From Cyclobacteriaceae bacterium (lineage in GTDB: Bacteria > Bacteroidota > Bacteroidia > Cytophagales > Cyclobacteriaceae): a stretch of 64,000 bases of DNA. This document shows, one piece after another, positions 1 to 8,451 of this stretch; positions within the stretch are counted from its first letter, which is position 1, and each line of letters opens with the position of its first letter. The stretch covers positions 1,163,501 through 1,227,500 of the forward strand of contig CP075525.1 in assembly GCA_025808415.1 (NCBI GenBank). Reading direction: 5' to 3'. The notes below the pieces were generated by a model. That model was not told where the DNA came from, ran no database searches, and worked only from the letters and a program-made list of their open reading frames with translations. The translations under genes were made by a program, and so were the position numbers.

Positions 1-1139
1 AGAAGGGTGTAATAGATAATGAGTGCTGCCCCGATAAGTATATATTGAAACGGATGTATCCTGATCTTTTGTGTGATCTCCACCAGAAATAATGCAACGA
101 AAGTGAGCATGATGATAAGGATGCCATACTTGGCGGTGCGTATGCTTTTCTGGTACTGATCAACAGGAACTAAAAGTTTTAAACCAAACTCAGAACCAAC
201 CAAATCCTGGTGACTGTCTTTCCATTGTTGCGCAAACGGTCTATTGAAGTGGAGGATATTCCAGGTGGCTGAAAAATCTGTATCGGAAACTTCGCGTGTG
301 GCGGGTAAAAATTCGCCATCAAAACTTGGATCTGGCCAGGGACCTCCGAGTTTTACTGAAGTTGTTTTTCCGGAGGGAACAAAATTTAACTGACTGCTTC
401 CTTTTAAATTAAAATTGATTTCAGTCAATGAAATAAAATCAGTTTCATTATTCCAGTTTAGTGGGGCAACTATGCCGGTTGCTGATTTAATGGAGTAGGA
501 GCTATCATCATCATAAGCCCGTGGTTGAACCTGGCGTTCAAACTTGTGGGTAGAAACACCAATGTTTTGTGCAGGCTCGGAGGTTAGGTTTTGGTTACCG
601 GATTTTATTACCGGTGGATTTTTACTGATACCACGGAGATCGCTGATGGCCATGATCAGATGAGCTTCAGGCCAAAGAATCATGTCTTCAGCGATTTCAA
701 GGCGTTTGAAATCGGGTTTGTTGAAGGAAGCTTTCATCGTAAGGGATGACTCGTACACAACGGCATCAAAAATTCCGCGGTGAAGTTTTTCGGGATTAAC
801 TGTGCCGTTGATGTCCAGCGTTTCCGGAAGAAAGAAAGCTTTTCGTGTACTCTCTTTTATTTCAAACTGGTCTTTATCGATTTTAATAGTTTCGCGGTGC
901 TTGTAGGGCACTACTAAAATTGGTCCGGACAACGTTTGATTACCAGACCATTTATTAGACACTTCAGCAATTACTGATTCAGCGCGTTGCTGGCGTTCTT
1001 CCATCATGTTCTCAATCCAGGCGGCTGGTATCAACAGTATGAGAATTAGAAATCCGATGGAGACTAGTTTTACGGTGATCGATTCTTTCAGCCACTGATT
1101 AAAGCGATCGAGGAGGTTTGTTGATTTAATTGGTTCCAT
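1..1139 (-). CDS. creD: CreD-family inner membrane protein, partial (3' end outside window)
   Basis: Only the N-terminal 379 residues are visible; the gene runs off the left edge. The start is the ATG complementary to 1137-1139. Translation gives a short basic N-terminus, one membrane segment at about residues 22-42, then a long extracytoplasmic region, and a second membrane segment begins near the edge. This is the layout of CreD (about 450 residues, several C-terminal membrane helices), an envelope-integrity membrane protein of unclear biochemical role. It is the last gene of a probable operon with the membrane protein and winged-helix regulator upstream, but it has its own upstream palindrome (1149-1166). 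Identification rests on overall architecture and the typical Bacteroidota pairing of creD with a small winged-helix regulator. Confidence 0.8.
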   Translation of the reverse strand, partial: MEPIKSTNLLDRFNQWLKESITVKLVSIGFLILILLIPAAWIENMMEERQQRAESVIAEVSNKWSGNQTLSGPILVVPYKHRETIKIDKDQFEIKESTRKAFFLPETLDINGTVNPEKLHRGIFDAVVYESSLTMKASFNKPDFKRLEIAEDMILWPEAHLIMAISDLRGISKNPPVIKSGNQNLTSEPAQNIGVSTHKFERQVQPRAYDDDSSYSIKSATGIVAPLNWNNETDFISLTEINFNLKGSSQLNFVPSGKTTSVKLGGPWPDPSFDGEFLPATREVSDTDFSATWNILHFNRPFAQQWKDSHQDLVGSEFGLKLLVPVDQYQKSIRTAKYGILIIMLTFVALFLVEITQKIRIHPFQYILIGAALIIYYTL

Positions 1140-1148
1140 AGTTTGTTT

Positions 1149-1166
1149 TTTAAAAGTACTTTTAAA
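1149..1166. promoter_or_regulatory. Perfect 18-bp palindrome upstream of creD, probable operator
   Basis: The sequence TTTAAAAGTACTTTTAAA is its own reverse complement and ends 10 bp before the creD start codon. A TTTG in the minus-strand sense (complement of 1169-1172) lies at the same distance from the palindrome core as in the second copy at 2109-2126. Repression by the neighbouring winged-helix protein is inferred. Confidence 0.6.
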
Positions 1167-1189
1167 TTCAAAGCATATAGTGAAAAAAA

Positions 1190-1489
1190 TTAGCGTTGTG
1201 TTTTCAGTAAGGCTTCCAGGGCGTCAAGGTGTTTCTTAAATGCATTTCTTCCTTTTTCGGTAGCCTTGTATTTGGTGTTGGGTTTTCGGTCAACAAACGA
1301 CTTGGAAACGGATAAGTATTTTTCTTTCTCCAACGCTTTGAGGTTTGAGGCGAGGTTGCCATCGGTCACATTCAGTATTTCTTTCAATGAATTGAAGTCA
1401 TACGAATCATTCGCTACCAGTACCGACATGATCTGTAGCCGCACACGGTGCTCCAATACCCGATCCAACTGTTCAAACGGATTTTTCAC
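1190..1489 (-). CDS. Winged-helix DNA-binding transcriptional regulator
   Basis: A 99-residue protein consisting almost only of a winged helix-turn-helix domain (helices at about residues 10-60, a basic wing with the DRKPNTKYKAT segment, then a C-terminal helix), like the small MarR/PadR-like regulators of the HTH_34 type. It probably binds the AAAAGTACTTTT palindromes in front of this operon and of creD. Its start overlaps the 3' end of the upstream membrane-protein gene by 4 bp (ATGA), so translation is likely coupled. It contains no sensor domain; dimerisation or a partner membrane protein may supply the signal. Confidence 0.8.
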   Translation of the reverse strand: MKNPFEQLDRVLEHRVRLQIMSVLVANDSYDFNSLKEILNVTDGNLASNLKALEKEKYLSVSKSFVDRKPNTKYKATEKGRNAFKKHLDALEALLKTQR

Positions 1490-2109
1490 GAATCGTAACG
1501 ATAATGCATGACCGATCCATACACAATGTGCAGCGCACCAAATCCCAATGCCCAGAAAATCAGGCCATAGCCCGGCAACAGGGCGGCAATTAATCCTATT
1601 AAAATTTCAGAAAAACCCAGGTAACGTATTTCCCTTACGGTGAAGGCGCTGGCATTGATCAGGGCTAAGCCATAAAAAATCAAACAAGCTGGTGCCACAA
1701 TGCCAAAGTAACCGCGTGAAACCAGGATGAGGATCAACAACCCTCCGGTGGCTAGTGGAATACTAAGTTGAAGTAGAAGTTCTTTGCTGGTCTTATTCCA
1801 GATGCTTGTGCCCATGCGCTTGGCTTTGCGCTGGCTCATCACAAATGCGGTAACAACCGAAAGGATTAATACCGTTGCTGCAATCAGCATGAGTTTTACC
1901 ACGATGGCTTGCTCGTTAACATAGTAAAACCGGAAACCAAACGGGGAGTAGGGGTAATAGATGAGGTAATAAACCAGAGTAGCACCTACCAGCGCGTATA
2001 TTCCGGCCATTACCCCGGAAAGCCCACTGAGCGAAAGAAACTTAACAGACCGCTCCATAACGGAACGAATGGAAGCAATGTCGCTTTGGTAATCGTGGAT
2101 TTCTTTCAT
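1486..2109 (-). CDS. Multi-pass membrane protein of the creD operon
   Basis: 207 residues with about five or six hydrophobic segments (about residues 30-50, 70-90, 110-130, 135-150 and 170-195) and a short soluble N-terminus. No catalytic motif is recognised. It is the first gene of the operon, overlapping the winged-helix regulator by 4 bp. Location suggests that it takes part in the same envelope-related response as CreD, but no function can be assigned. A promoter and palindrome lie directly before the ATG at 2109. Confidence 0.7.
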   Translation of the reverse strand: MKEIHDYQSDIASIRSVMERSVKFLSLSGLSGVMAGIYALVGATLVYYLIYYPYSPFGFRFYYVNEQAIVVKLMLIAATVLILSVVTAFVMSQRKAKRMGTSIWNKTSKELLLQLSIPLATGGLLILILVSRGYFGIVAPACLIFYGLALINASAFTVREIRYLGFSEILIGLIAALLPGYGLIFWALGFGALHIVYGSVMHYRYDS

Positions 2110-2126
2110 TTAAAAGTACTTTTATT
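2109..2126. promoter_or_regulatory. Second AAAAGTACTTTT palindrome, at the start of the membrane-protein operon
   Basis: The 14-bp core TAAAAGTACTTTTA (2111-2124) is a perfect palindrome and abuts the start codon at 2109. It matches the creD palindrome, including the flanking TTCAAAG spacing. It would cover the transcription start predicted from the -7 element at 2129-2136, the geometry expected of a repressor site. Confidence 0.6.
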
Positions 2127-2128
2127 TT

Positions 2129-2158
2129 CAAAGTTATTGGACTAAACGGAAATTGCAA
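2129..2158 (-). promoter_or_regulatory. Bacteroidota-type promoter for the creD operon
   Basis: On the minus strand TAACTTTG (complement of 2129-2136) matches the TAnnTTTG -7 consensus, and TTGC (complement of 2155-2158) stands 18 bp upstream as a -33 element. Confidence 0.5.
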
Positions 2159-2295
2159 GCTTTAGGTTTGCTTTTTTTGTTGTGATACAAACCCGATTGT
2201 TCATTTTCAGGACATAAGCTGTCAGCAATCTTCACAACCTTTACTTCACAATAATGGATTTTTAGGGTAGTATTGAATACTTAATTTTTTAAACG

Positions 2296-2628
2296 ATGCA
2301 ACAAGCAAACACCACCGGGGTGCGACTGACGGACGAGGCCATTCTGGACCACATCCGCACCCTGCGCAACAACCTGATCAAGGATTTTTTGGACGAACGT
2401 TTTCTGATTTCCTACTTTTCTGAAGTGTACAACCGCAAAGAGCTCACAAATGTGAAAATTGAGTTCATCAAGCGCGATTTGAAAGAGATGCTCATCCACC
2501 CAGTAGATTTAAAGCATTACAACGACCTGATCATTCAACTTCGGGAAACAAATTCGGCTTCCCTGGCCGAAAAAAACGAGAAACTCTTTTATGCCGATGT
2601 AGAAAAGGTCTTTAAACAATACATCTGA
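2296..2628 (+). CDS. Hypothetical protein, 110 aa
   Basis: A soluble, charged, mostly helical protein of 110 residues with no signal peptide, membrane segment or recognised motif. The ATG at 2296 follows an A+T-rich leader. It stands alone, divergent from the creD operon and separated from the next gene by about 170 bp. Codon use resembles the neighbours, so it is likely a real gene, but no function is proposed. Confidence 0.6.
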   Translation: MQQANTTGVRLTDEAILDHIRTLRNNLIKDFLDERFLISYFSEVYNRKELTNVKIEFIKRDLKEMLIHPVDLKHYNDLIIQLRETNSASLAEKNEKLFYADVEKVFKQYI

Positions 2629-2800
2629 GTTTAGTTAGGGTGTAACGGCATTCCTCCCGTTGGGGGCAGGTGCGGCACCGGTGTCTATGCCTGGGGTTGA
2701 GGTCATGACACGAGAGGTACATTTATTGAGTACCCATGCCAAAGCGTATTCTTAACTTTTCCCTATCTTAAAACCATGTTTAACCAAACCCCCACACCTT

Positions 2801-3160
2801 ATGAGCAAGCAAGAGTATAAGAAAACCGATGGCGGCCCTATCGATTCCGCTACCGCAAAAAAATGGATGGCCCGCTACCGCGCTATACATGGTAAGGATG
2901 CTATACGCGCCTATTTCTTTGGTACCGACATCGTTGAAAAAATAATGCGCCACCCTGAAGCCGTGGGCCTGCGCGTGTACCTGGGCAACAACGAAAACGA
3001 CAAGGACAAACTTCAGATGTTTTTGATCGGAGTGCGCAAAGATGGCTCCAACATCTGGCCGGAGAGTAGTGCATTGAGGGATGGAGGCAATGGCGGAGGG
3101 GAGATTGGTGATCAGGCGTGGCCTTGTCCTCCAATGTGTCCTCCAGACGATGAAGAATAA
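2801..3160 (+). CDS. Hypothetical protein with C-terminal CPPMCPP motif
   Basis: 119 residues, soluble, basic N-terminus and acidic end. The C-terminus carries a Gly-rich turn followed by CPPMCPPDDEE, a two-cysteine proline-rich tail that could bind a metal or form a disulfide. The family is not recognised. It lies 8 bp before the membrane-protein gene at 3169, so the two and the following two-component genes could form one transcript. Confidence 0.6.
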   Translation: MSKQEYKKTDGGPIDSATAKKWMARYRAIHGKDAIRAYFFGTDIVEKIMRHPEAVGLRVYLGNNENDKDKLQMFLIGVRKDGSNIWPESSALRDGGNGGGEIGDQAWPCPPMCPPDDEE

Positions 3161-3168
3161 GTGCGTTA

Positions 3169-3828
3169 ATGACAACCGAACTTTATATAGCACTGGTTTA
3201 TGTTCAAACAGCTCTTTCGGCTGTTATTGCTGGTTTAGCCTTTTGGAAATTTACTTTTAGAAGTACGGTTGTCAAACTTGTTGGCTTGGCGTTCCTGGTG
3301 GGGTTCATTTCCAATTTACTGGCCATGGTGATGAACCTTATTTTTAAACTAAACCCCAACCTGCCACAGTCAATTTATAAAATAGTCTACTTCTGCATTA
3401 TTGGGTTAATTTATTATTACGCCACTGGTAAAAGGAACAAGCTGGTCTACAACTTTTTTTGTGTATCCTTTTCGGTTTTTGCCGTAATCAATCTGCTTTT
3501 CATTCAAAAAATGCAGATCAACTCTTACACCAGCATCCTATCGGCCATCATTATCATTATCTATTCGATACATTATTTCTACCGGTTAATGATCGATTTA
3601 CCTACACTCAACCTGCACCAATTACCGATGTTCTGGTTTAACACGGCTTTCCTGTTGTTTCATTCGGGCGCCTTGTTTCTGTTTGTATTTACCGATTACC
3701 TGGTAAATGTTTTAAACAATAACCTGTTGGTTTATTGGGGTTTTCATAACATCTTGAACATTGTGGTACACCTGGTGGTACTCATTGGGCTATGGATCGA
3801 TCTCCGGAATATCAAGTCGCCTTCCTGA
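3169..3828 (+). CDS. Multi-pass membrane protein preceding a histidine kinase
   Basis: 219 residues with about seven hydrophobic helices spread over the whole length and no soluble domain. Its 3' end overlaps the start of the histidine kinase gene by 37 bp. The arrangement suggests a membrane sensor or accessory subunit that feeds the kinase at 3792-4580, which itself has only one membrane segment and no recognisable input domain. That role is inferred from context. The seven-helix layout resembles 7TM sensor modules, but no specific family is claimed. Confidence 0.65.
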   Translation: MTTELYIALVYVQTALSAVIAGLAFWKFTFRSTVVKLVGLAFLVGFISNLLAMVMNLIFKLNPNLPQSIYKIVYFCIIGLIYYYATGKRNKLVYNFFCVSFSVFAVINLLFIQKMQINSYTSILSAIIIIIYSIHYFYRLMIDLPTLNLHQLPMFWFNTAFLLFHSGALFLFVFTDYLVNVLNNNLLVYWGFHNILNIVVHLVVLIGLWIDLRNIKSPS

Positions 3829-4580
3829 TCGTGTTGGGCACAGCCGGCATGCTGGTGCTGGTGGTGGCCATTGTTTTGTTTGTGATTGTATACCAAAAAC
3901 GCGTGCTGCGTGCCCAATTGGAGAAGCAGCAACTGGAGGCCGACTATCAGCAAAAAATGTTGGAAGCCGCGCTGGAATCGCAGGAAAACGAGCGCAGGCG
4001 CATTGCAGCCGACCTGCACGACAGCGTGGGTGCCATGCTGGCTACCGTTAAACTGGGCATGGGCAATATGCTGCGTTCAGGAAAAGCGGAAGACCAGGAT
4101 TTTACCCGCAGTGTACTGGACGAAACCATTTCATCTGTTCGTAAAATCAGCCGCGATTTAATGCCCAGTACGCTGGAGCATTACGGTTTAAGTGCAGCTT
4201 TGCGCGAATTCTGCGAACGCCTGCAACAAGCCTCAGAAATAACTTTTTCCTTTATGGAAGAAGGCGAAGCTTCACCGCTTGCATTGCGCGAATCTTCAAC
4301 AGTGTTTCGCATCACACAAGAGTTGGTGAACAATGCCATAAAGCATTCGGGCGCGAGCACCATTACCATTTCACTGGCCTGGAGAAAACCGGAACTGAAA
4401 TTATTCGTACAAGATAACGGTTGTGGCTTTTCAGTAGAAGAGAAGAAAAAACAACAGGGAGGGTTAGGGTTGTTTAACCTGGAAAACCGTGCACGTGTGT
4501 TGGGTGCAACCTTAACCTATGCCACTGCCGTGCCCAACGGCACGCGTGTTGAATTGAGTTGGAACTATGAAAAAACTTAA
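3792..4580 (+). CDS. Sensor histidine kinase, NarL-partner (HisKA_3) type
   Basis: 262 residues: one membrane helix at about 10-33, a coiled-coil linker at about 35-65, a HisKA_3 dimerisation helix with the phospho-accepting His at about residue 76 in the ADLHDSVG motif, and a HATPase domain with the N-box QELVNNAIKHS and the G-box DNGCGF. It would autophosphorylate and pass phosphate to the response regulator at 4567-5217, whose gene overlaps it by 14 bp. No periplasmic sensing domain is present, so signal input may come from the membrane protein encoded just upstream, whose end overlaps this start. Confidence 0.9.
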   Translation: MDRSPEYQVAFLIVLGTAGMLVLVVAIVLFVIVYQKRVLRAQLEKQQLEADYQQKMLEAALESQENERRRIAADLHDSVGAMLATVKLGMGNMLRSGKAEDQDFTRSVLDETISSVRKISRDLMPSTLEHYGLSAALREFCERLQQASEITFSFMEEGEASPLALRESSTVFRITQELVNNAIKHSGASTITISLAWRKPELKLFVQDNGCGFSVEEKKKQQGGLGLFNLENRARVLGATLTYATAVPNGTRVELSWNYEKT

Positions 4581-5217
4581 AGTATACCTGGCTGACGATC
4601 ACACGCTTTTCCGTAAGGCCATGATGAGTCTGATACAATCCTTTGTGCGCGTAGGCACGGTGAAAGATGCTGAGAATGGAAAAGAATTGCTTACGCTGAT
4701 GAAGCACGAAACGCCTGATGTGGTGGTGGTGGATTTGCAAATGCCTGTAATGGATGGGGTGGAGACCTGTGAAAAAATCGTGGCAAAATTCCCAGATGTG
4801 AAAATTATTGTGCTTACCATGCACGACAGCGAACGCTATGTGTTGCACATGATTGAAATTGGCGCGCATGCTTTCCTGCTCAAGAACACAGAGCCTGATG
4901 AACTGGAGAAAGCCATCTACGCTGTTTACGATAACGACTTCTACCACAATGCCTTTGTGGTGTCCATCCTGCGCAAGCGTGTGCAAAACAAACTGGCCTC
5001 CCACCGGCCTGAGTTCACCAAGGTTGAATTGAGTGAGCGCGAAAAGGAAATTGTGCGGCTTACCTGTCGTGAGCTAACCCTGCATCAGATTGCCGAGAAG
5101 CTCAGCCTTAGCGAGCACACTGTACGCAACCACCGCGCCAATGTTATGGAGAAGGCAGGCGTGCATACCCTGGTAGGGCTGGTAAAATTTGCTTACGAAA
5201 GCGGCCTGATGACCTGA
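4567..5217 (+). CDS. LuxR/NarL-family response regulator
   Basis: 216 residues with an N-terminal receiver domain (acidic pair D10-D11, phospho-acceptor D56 in VVVVDLQMP, conserved Lys in FLLKNT) and a C-terminal LuxR-type helix-turn-helix at about 150-216 (LSEREKEIVRL... HTVRNHRANVMEKAG). It is the cognate partner of the overlapping kinase gene upstream. Targets are unknown; no repeated operator was found in the window. Confidence 0.92.
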   Translation: MKKLKVYLADDHTLFRKAMMSLIQSFVRVGTVKDAENGKELLTLMKHETPDVVVVDLQMPVMDGVETCEKIVAKFPDVKIIVLTMHDSERYVLHMIEIGAHAFLLKNTEPDELEKAIYAVYDNDFYHNAFVVSILRKRVQNKLASHRPEFTKVELSEREKEIVRLTCRELTLHQIAEKLSLSEHTVRNHRANVMEKAGVHTLVGLVKFAYESGLMT

Positions 5218-5426
5218 CCCGCCCGATGACACTTTATACTAATTTTACCCGCAAATTTTACTAGTGTCCTGCCGGACTTTTTACTACTTACCCCCAACCC
5301 GCATTTTTTTAAGCGGTTTTCTTAACCTTAGGTTTTACCACCACTAAAGGCCCTTTTTCGGCCGTTTTTAAAGTTTCCGGCTTTGCCGAACTTCTCGACA
5401 GTTTTAGGTTACAAGTGGATTTCTCT

Positions 5427-5837
5427 ATGAAAATTCTGGTGGTTCACAGGCAGAAAAGCCTGCTTAAAGGTATCAAGTGGGTTCTCCGTGAGCGCGATCC
5501 GTATATCCGGTTTTTCGAAAGTGGTTTGGATGGCCTCCTCGCAGCCCGGATGACGCATTACGACATGGTGATATGTGGTACCGATCTGCCTGTGATCACC
5601 GGTTTTGAAATGGCACGCGCCCTGCGTATGAATTCGCGCAATCCTGACATTCCGTTGGTAATGCTGGCCGATGAAATTGACCACAAGGTTGAACGACTCG
5701 GCCACGCACTGGGTGTTAGTGGTTTACTGATGATCAGCGAAATCAGCCGGTCGCTGGCAGCGCTGGTAGAAGAGGCACTTAACCGGATTAAACATGAAGA
5801 CAAGCTGGCCCTGGTGCAAGGCCTGTCTATGAACTGA
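5427..5837 (+). CDS. Stand-alone receiver domain lacking the phosphorylation site (pseudo-receiver)
   Basis: The 136-residue protein from the ATG at 5427 (a GTG at 5415 is an alternative start) has the length and hydrophobic pattern of a single CheY-like receiver. The key residues are missing: the acidic pair after strand 1 is His7-Arg8, the phospho-acceptor position is Gly51 (CGTDLPVITG), and no Lys is seen at the strand-5 position. It cannot be phosphorylated in the usual way and more likely acts as a constitutive or protein-binding receiver. It follows the two-component pair by about 210 bp with no partner of its own. Confidence 0.75.
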   Translation: MKILVVHRQKSLLKGIKWVLRERDPYIRFFESGLDGLLAARMTHYDMVICGTDLPVITGFEMARALRMNSRNPDIPLVMLADEIDHKVERLGHALGVSGLLMISEISRSLAALVEEALNRIKHEDKLALVQGLSMN

Positions 5838-5956
5838 GAGAATTTAGAAGGGCTGGCAGGTGAAGTTGATGAAACGAAACGCCAAAGCCTTACATGCTAT
5901 ACTACAGGACCCTCTCATGGTATTTCAAGACTTTCCGCGATAGGAATAGTTGGCTC

Positions 5957-6002
5957 CTTTCCCCCGAACCCGGACATAACGTCCGGGGCCCGGAGGGGGA
6001 AG
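5957..6002 (+). promoter_or_regulatory. GC-rich compound hairpin before the patatin gene
   Basis: An inner stem CCGGAC/GTCCGG (5970-5975 with 5981-5986, loop ATAAC) is enclosed by an outer stem TTCCCCC/GGGGGAA (5959-5965 with 5995-6001). It lies about 35 bp upstream of the start at 6037. It has no T-tract, so it is not a classical terminator; a leader-RNA role is possible but unproven. Confidence 0.35.
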
Positions 6003-6036
6003 ATGAAGACATGTGCAATAGTAATTCCCTTCGCAC

Positions 6037-7251
6037 ATGAATCCCTACCTAACCGCTTTACAACAAACCGATATATATGAACGTCTCCTACGTTTGAAAG
6101 GAAGGCACTTCAGTGACGTTACTGATCGGGAAGGCTTTCAGTATGTCGATCTGGTGCAGGAAGGTGGTGGCGTGCTGGGCATTGCCTTGGTGGGTTACAC
6201 CTATGTGTTGGAGCAAGCCGGTATTCGTTTCTTTAGCCTGGCCGGTACCTCGGCAGGAGCCATCAACACGTTGCTGTTGGCCTCGCTGGGAAAAATAAGT
6301 GATGCCAAATCCGAGCGCATACTGGAATTGCTGGCTAACCAAAACCTGATTGAATTTGTGGATGGTGATGCTTCCGTACGCAAACTCGTACAGCAATTTA
6401 TTCGTAATGCTCCGTTTAAAATAGTAACCCTCGCGTTGAATGCGTTGAAGCTGTTGCGGATACTCAAAACCAAACTGGGCCTCAACCCCGGCAACCTGTT
6501 CGAACGGTGGCTTATCGAAGCCCTGCGTCAGGCGGGCGTTACCACACTTGACGACCTGGAAGCCCGAAGAAAAATATTACCTGCCGGGCTTACCCACCGG
6601 AGCGGAGAAGATTTAAGCAATGCCGTGGCTAAACTAGTCATCATCACCTCCGACATCACCACCCATACCAAGGTGGAGTTTCCACGCATGGCCAACTTGT
6701 ACTGGGCCAACCCTGGCAACGTTTCACCGGCACTACTGGTGCGCGCTTCTATGTCTATACCGTTTTTCTTTGAGCCATACCAGGTCAATAACATACCCAA
6801 CCATCCCGAACAAGCGAAATGGTGGGATGAATATGCCCGTTACACAGGCCCCATACCCCCTGCTGTAAAATTTGTAGATGGGGGCATGCTCAGCAACTTT
6901 CCCATCAATGTGTTTCACCGTACCGATGGCAAACTGCCTACGCGTCCAACATTTGGTGTACGCTTAAGTGCTTACCGCGAAAACTATAGCAAGGTTAACA
7001 ACCTGTTCAGCTTTAGCGGGGCAATGATCAGCACCATGCGCCAGATCCACGACTACGACTTTCTGATGAAGAACCCGGAGTACCGCAAACTTATTTGCCG
7101 CATAGATGCAGACCAGGAATTTAACTGGCTGGATTTTGAAATGAGTGAAAAGGAAAAAGAGAAACTGTTTGTGCTGGGTGCGCAAAAGGCAATTGAATTT
7201 TTAGAATGTTTTTGTTGGGAAGATTACAAAACATTGAGAGCTGAACTTTAA
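6037..7251 (+). CDS. Patatin-like phospholipase
   Basis: 404 residues. An oxyanion-hole glycine run (QEGGGVLGIA, about 41-50), the nucleophile elbow GTSAG with Ser72 and the catalytic Asp in VDGGMLSNFP (about residue 282) define the patatin Ser-Asp dyad of lipid acyl hydrolases. No signal peptide is seen, so it is probably cytoplasmic or membrane-associated. The C-terminal third has no recognised domain. The gene is followed after 7 bp by the first copy of the 33-bp repeat, suggesting co-transcription with the accessory genes downstream. Confidence 0.88.
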   Translation: MNPYLTALQQTDIYERLLRLKGRHFSDVTDREGFQYVDLVQEGGGVLGIALVGYTYVLEQAGIRFFSLAGTSAGAINTLLLASLGKISDAKSERILELLANQNLIEFVDGDASVRKLVQQFIRNAPFKIVTLALNALKLLRILKTKLGLNPGNLFERWLIEALRQAGVTTLDDLEARRKILPAGLTHRSGEDLSNAVAKLVIITSDITTHTKVEFPRMANLYWANPGNVSPALLVRASMSIPFFFEPYQVNNIPNHPEQAKWWDEYARYTGPIPPAVKFVDGGMLSNFPINVFHRTDGKLPTRPTFGVRLSAYRENYSKVNNLFSFSGAMISTMRQIHDYDFLMKNPEYRKLICRIDADQEFNWLDFEMSEKEKEKLFVLGAQKAIEFLECFCWEDYKTLRAEL

Positions 7252-7258
7252 CAATAAA

Positions 7259-7291
7259 ACTGAGGAAGCCGAAAATCCGAAGAAGAGTAGG
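7259..7291 (+). repeat. 33-bp intergenic element, copy 1
   Basis: Shares AGCCGAAAATCCGA and AGAAGAGTAGG with the copies at 8402-8434 and 9101-9133, differing from copy 2 at two of 33 positions. It lies between the patatin stop codon (7251) and the ATG at 7308, 16 bp before the latter. Confidence 0.85.
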
Positions 7292-7307
7292 CGATACTGA
7301 ACCACCT

Positions 7308-8381
7308 ATGAGAGTAAGACTCGTCTTGTTGCTAGTGCTTTTGACCTACTGTGTTGCTGCGCAAAACTTGGATATATACAATGGTTGCCCGATGGAAGGC
7401 GAGGTAAGTCAGAATAATTCACCGGCAAGAATCCAGCAACTTGAAGCATTAAACCGTCTCAAAAATCGTTACACGTTTCCAACAGCAGCCGATTACAATA
7501 ACAGCGTCACCTTAGAGGCTATGTTGGCCAATGAGGGTAAGCCCGACCGAAATAAGTTCAATGTTAACCAGGCGGCAACCATAGAAGGATTTATTGTTTA
7601 TGCCGCAAAAAAGGGATCGAAGGAAACCTGCAATTGCAAAAGCACCAGTACATACTTTACCGACCAGCACATTGAGATTGCACTTACACCCGATGAGCCT
7701 AAAGATGGTAAAACCATTACCGTAGAGATTACACCACGCCTGCGCGAATTGATGCGCCAGCAGGGCATCGACTGGACACATGGTGAAATACAAAACTACG
7801 TGGGTAAAAAAGTAAGAATAAGCGGCTGGCTTTTTTATGATACGGAACATGAGAAGGATGCGTGCAGTTACAATCCCGAAAAATGTGGGGATGTACCAGG
7901 TTATAACCGTCACACTTGTTGGGAAATTCACCCGGTTACCGGCTTTGAAGACATTACCGAAGAGTACCTGCACACAAATGCTCGCGTCAATACCGATGCA
8001 GGAGAGGAGCGACTGGTTTTTTCTTCTTCGCCACCGCCTGTTATCGCACGTACTTCAATTGCAAAACCATTACAACCTATGGAATACCTGATATTGATAA
8101 TGCTTGGCGGAATTGTTGGCACAGTCGGCCAACTACTTCGTGTAATTATTGGCTTGAAAAAAGCAGCCGATTCGGGCGAGGCACCTGACTATAAGCGCAC
8201 TACCCTTAGCCTGGTGTTAGCCTTTGCAGTAGGTGGTGTGGCAGGCGTGCTGGCCGCTATTAACATGACAGACCTTGAAACGATCGACAAATCAACCCTG
8301 CTGGCATTTTTAACCGCAGGGTATGCGGGCACGGATTTTATAGAAGGGTTTATCAGTAAGCACAAGGTAACCCCGTCCTGA
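7308..8381 (+). CDS. Secreted/membrane protein with probable OB-fold domain and two C-terminal membrane helices
   Basis: 357 residues: signal peptide at about 1-18, a central soluble region with five or six cysteines (CNCKSTS, DACSYNPEKCG, HTCWEIHPVTG), and two membrane helices at about 260-280 and 300-325. The strand-rich segment ending VRISGWLFYD...CWEIHPVTG looks like the OB-fold type seen in some exported nuclease-associated proteins, but that is a resemblance from memory only. It is likely anchored with the Cys-containing domain outside the cytoplasm, where disulfides could form. It is the first gene framed by two copies of the 33-bp element. Function unknown. Confidence 0.7.
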   Translation: MRVRLVLLLVLLTYCVAAQNLDIYNGCPMEGEVSQNNSPARIQQLEALNRLKNRYTFPTAADYNNSVTLEAMLANEGKPDRNKFNVNQAATIEGFIVYAAKKGSKETCNCKSTSTYFTDQHIEIALTPDEPKDGKTITVEITPRLRELMRQQGIDWTHGEIQNYVGKKVRISGWLFYDTEHEKDACSYNPEKCGDVPGYNRHTCWEIHPVTGFEDITEEYLHTNARVNTDAGEERLVFSSSPPPVIARTSIAKPLQPMEYLILIMLGGIVGTVGQLLRVIIGLKKAADSGEAPDYKRTTLSLVLAFAVGGVAGVLAAINMTDLETIDKSTLLAFLTAGYAGTDFIEGFISKHKVTPS

Positions 8382-8401
8382 AGCGCATTGAATTAACATA
8401 A

Positions 8402-8434
8402 ACGGAGTAAGCCGAAAATCCGAAGAAGAGTAGG
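8402..8434 (+). repeat. 33-bp intergenic element, copy 2
   Basis: Runs from ACGGAGTAAGCC through GAAAATCCG to AGAAGAGTAGG. It lies 20 bp after the stop of the gene ending at 8381 and 17 bp before the ATG at 8452. CGGA and TCCG within it could pair as a short stem. Confidence 0.88.
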
Positions 8435-8451
8435 CAAATAACTATAGGAAG

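Noticed and set aside
4474..5004. A 176-codon frame on the minus strand opposite the response regulator.
   Set aside because: It is a His-rich shadow of the regulator coding sequence with no independent features.
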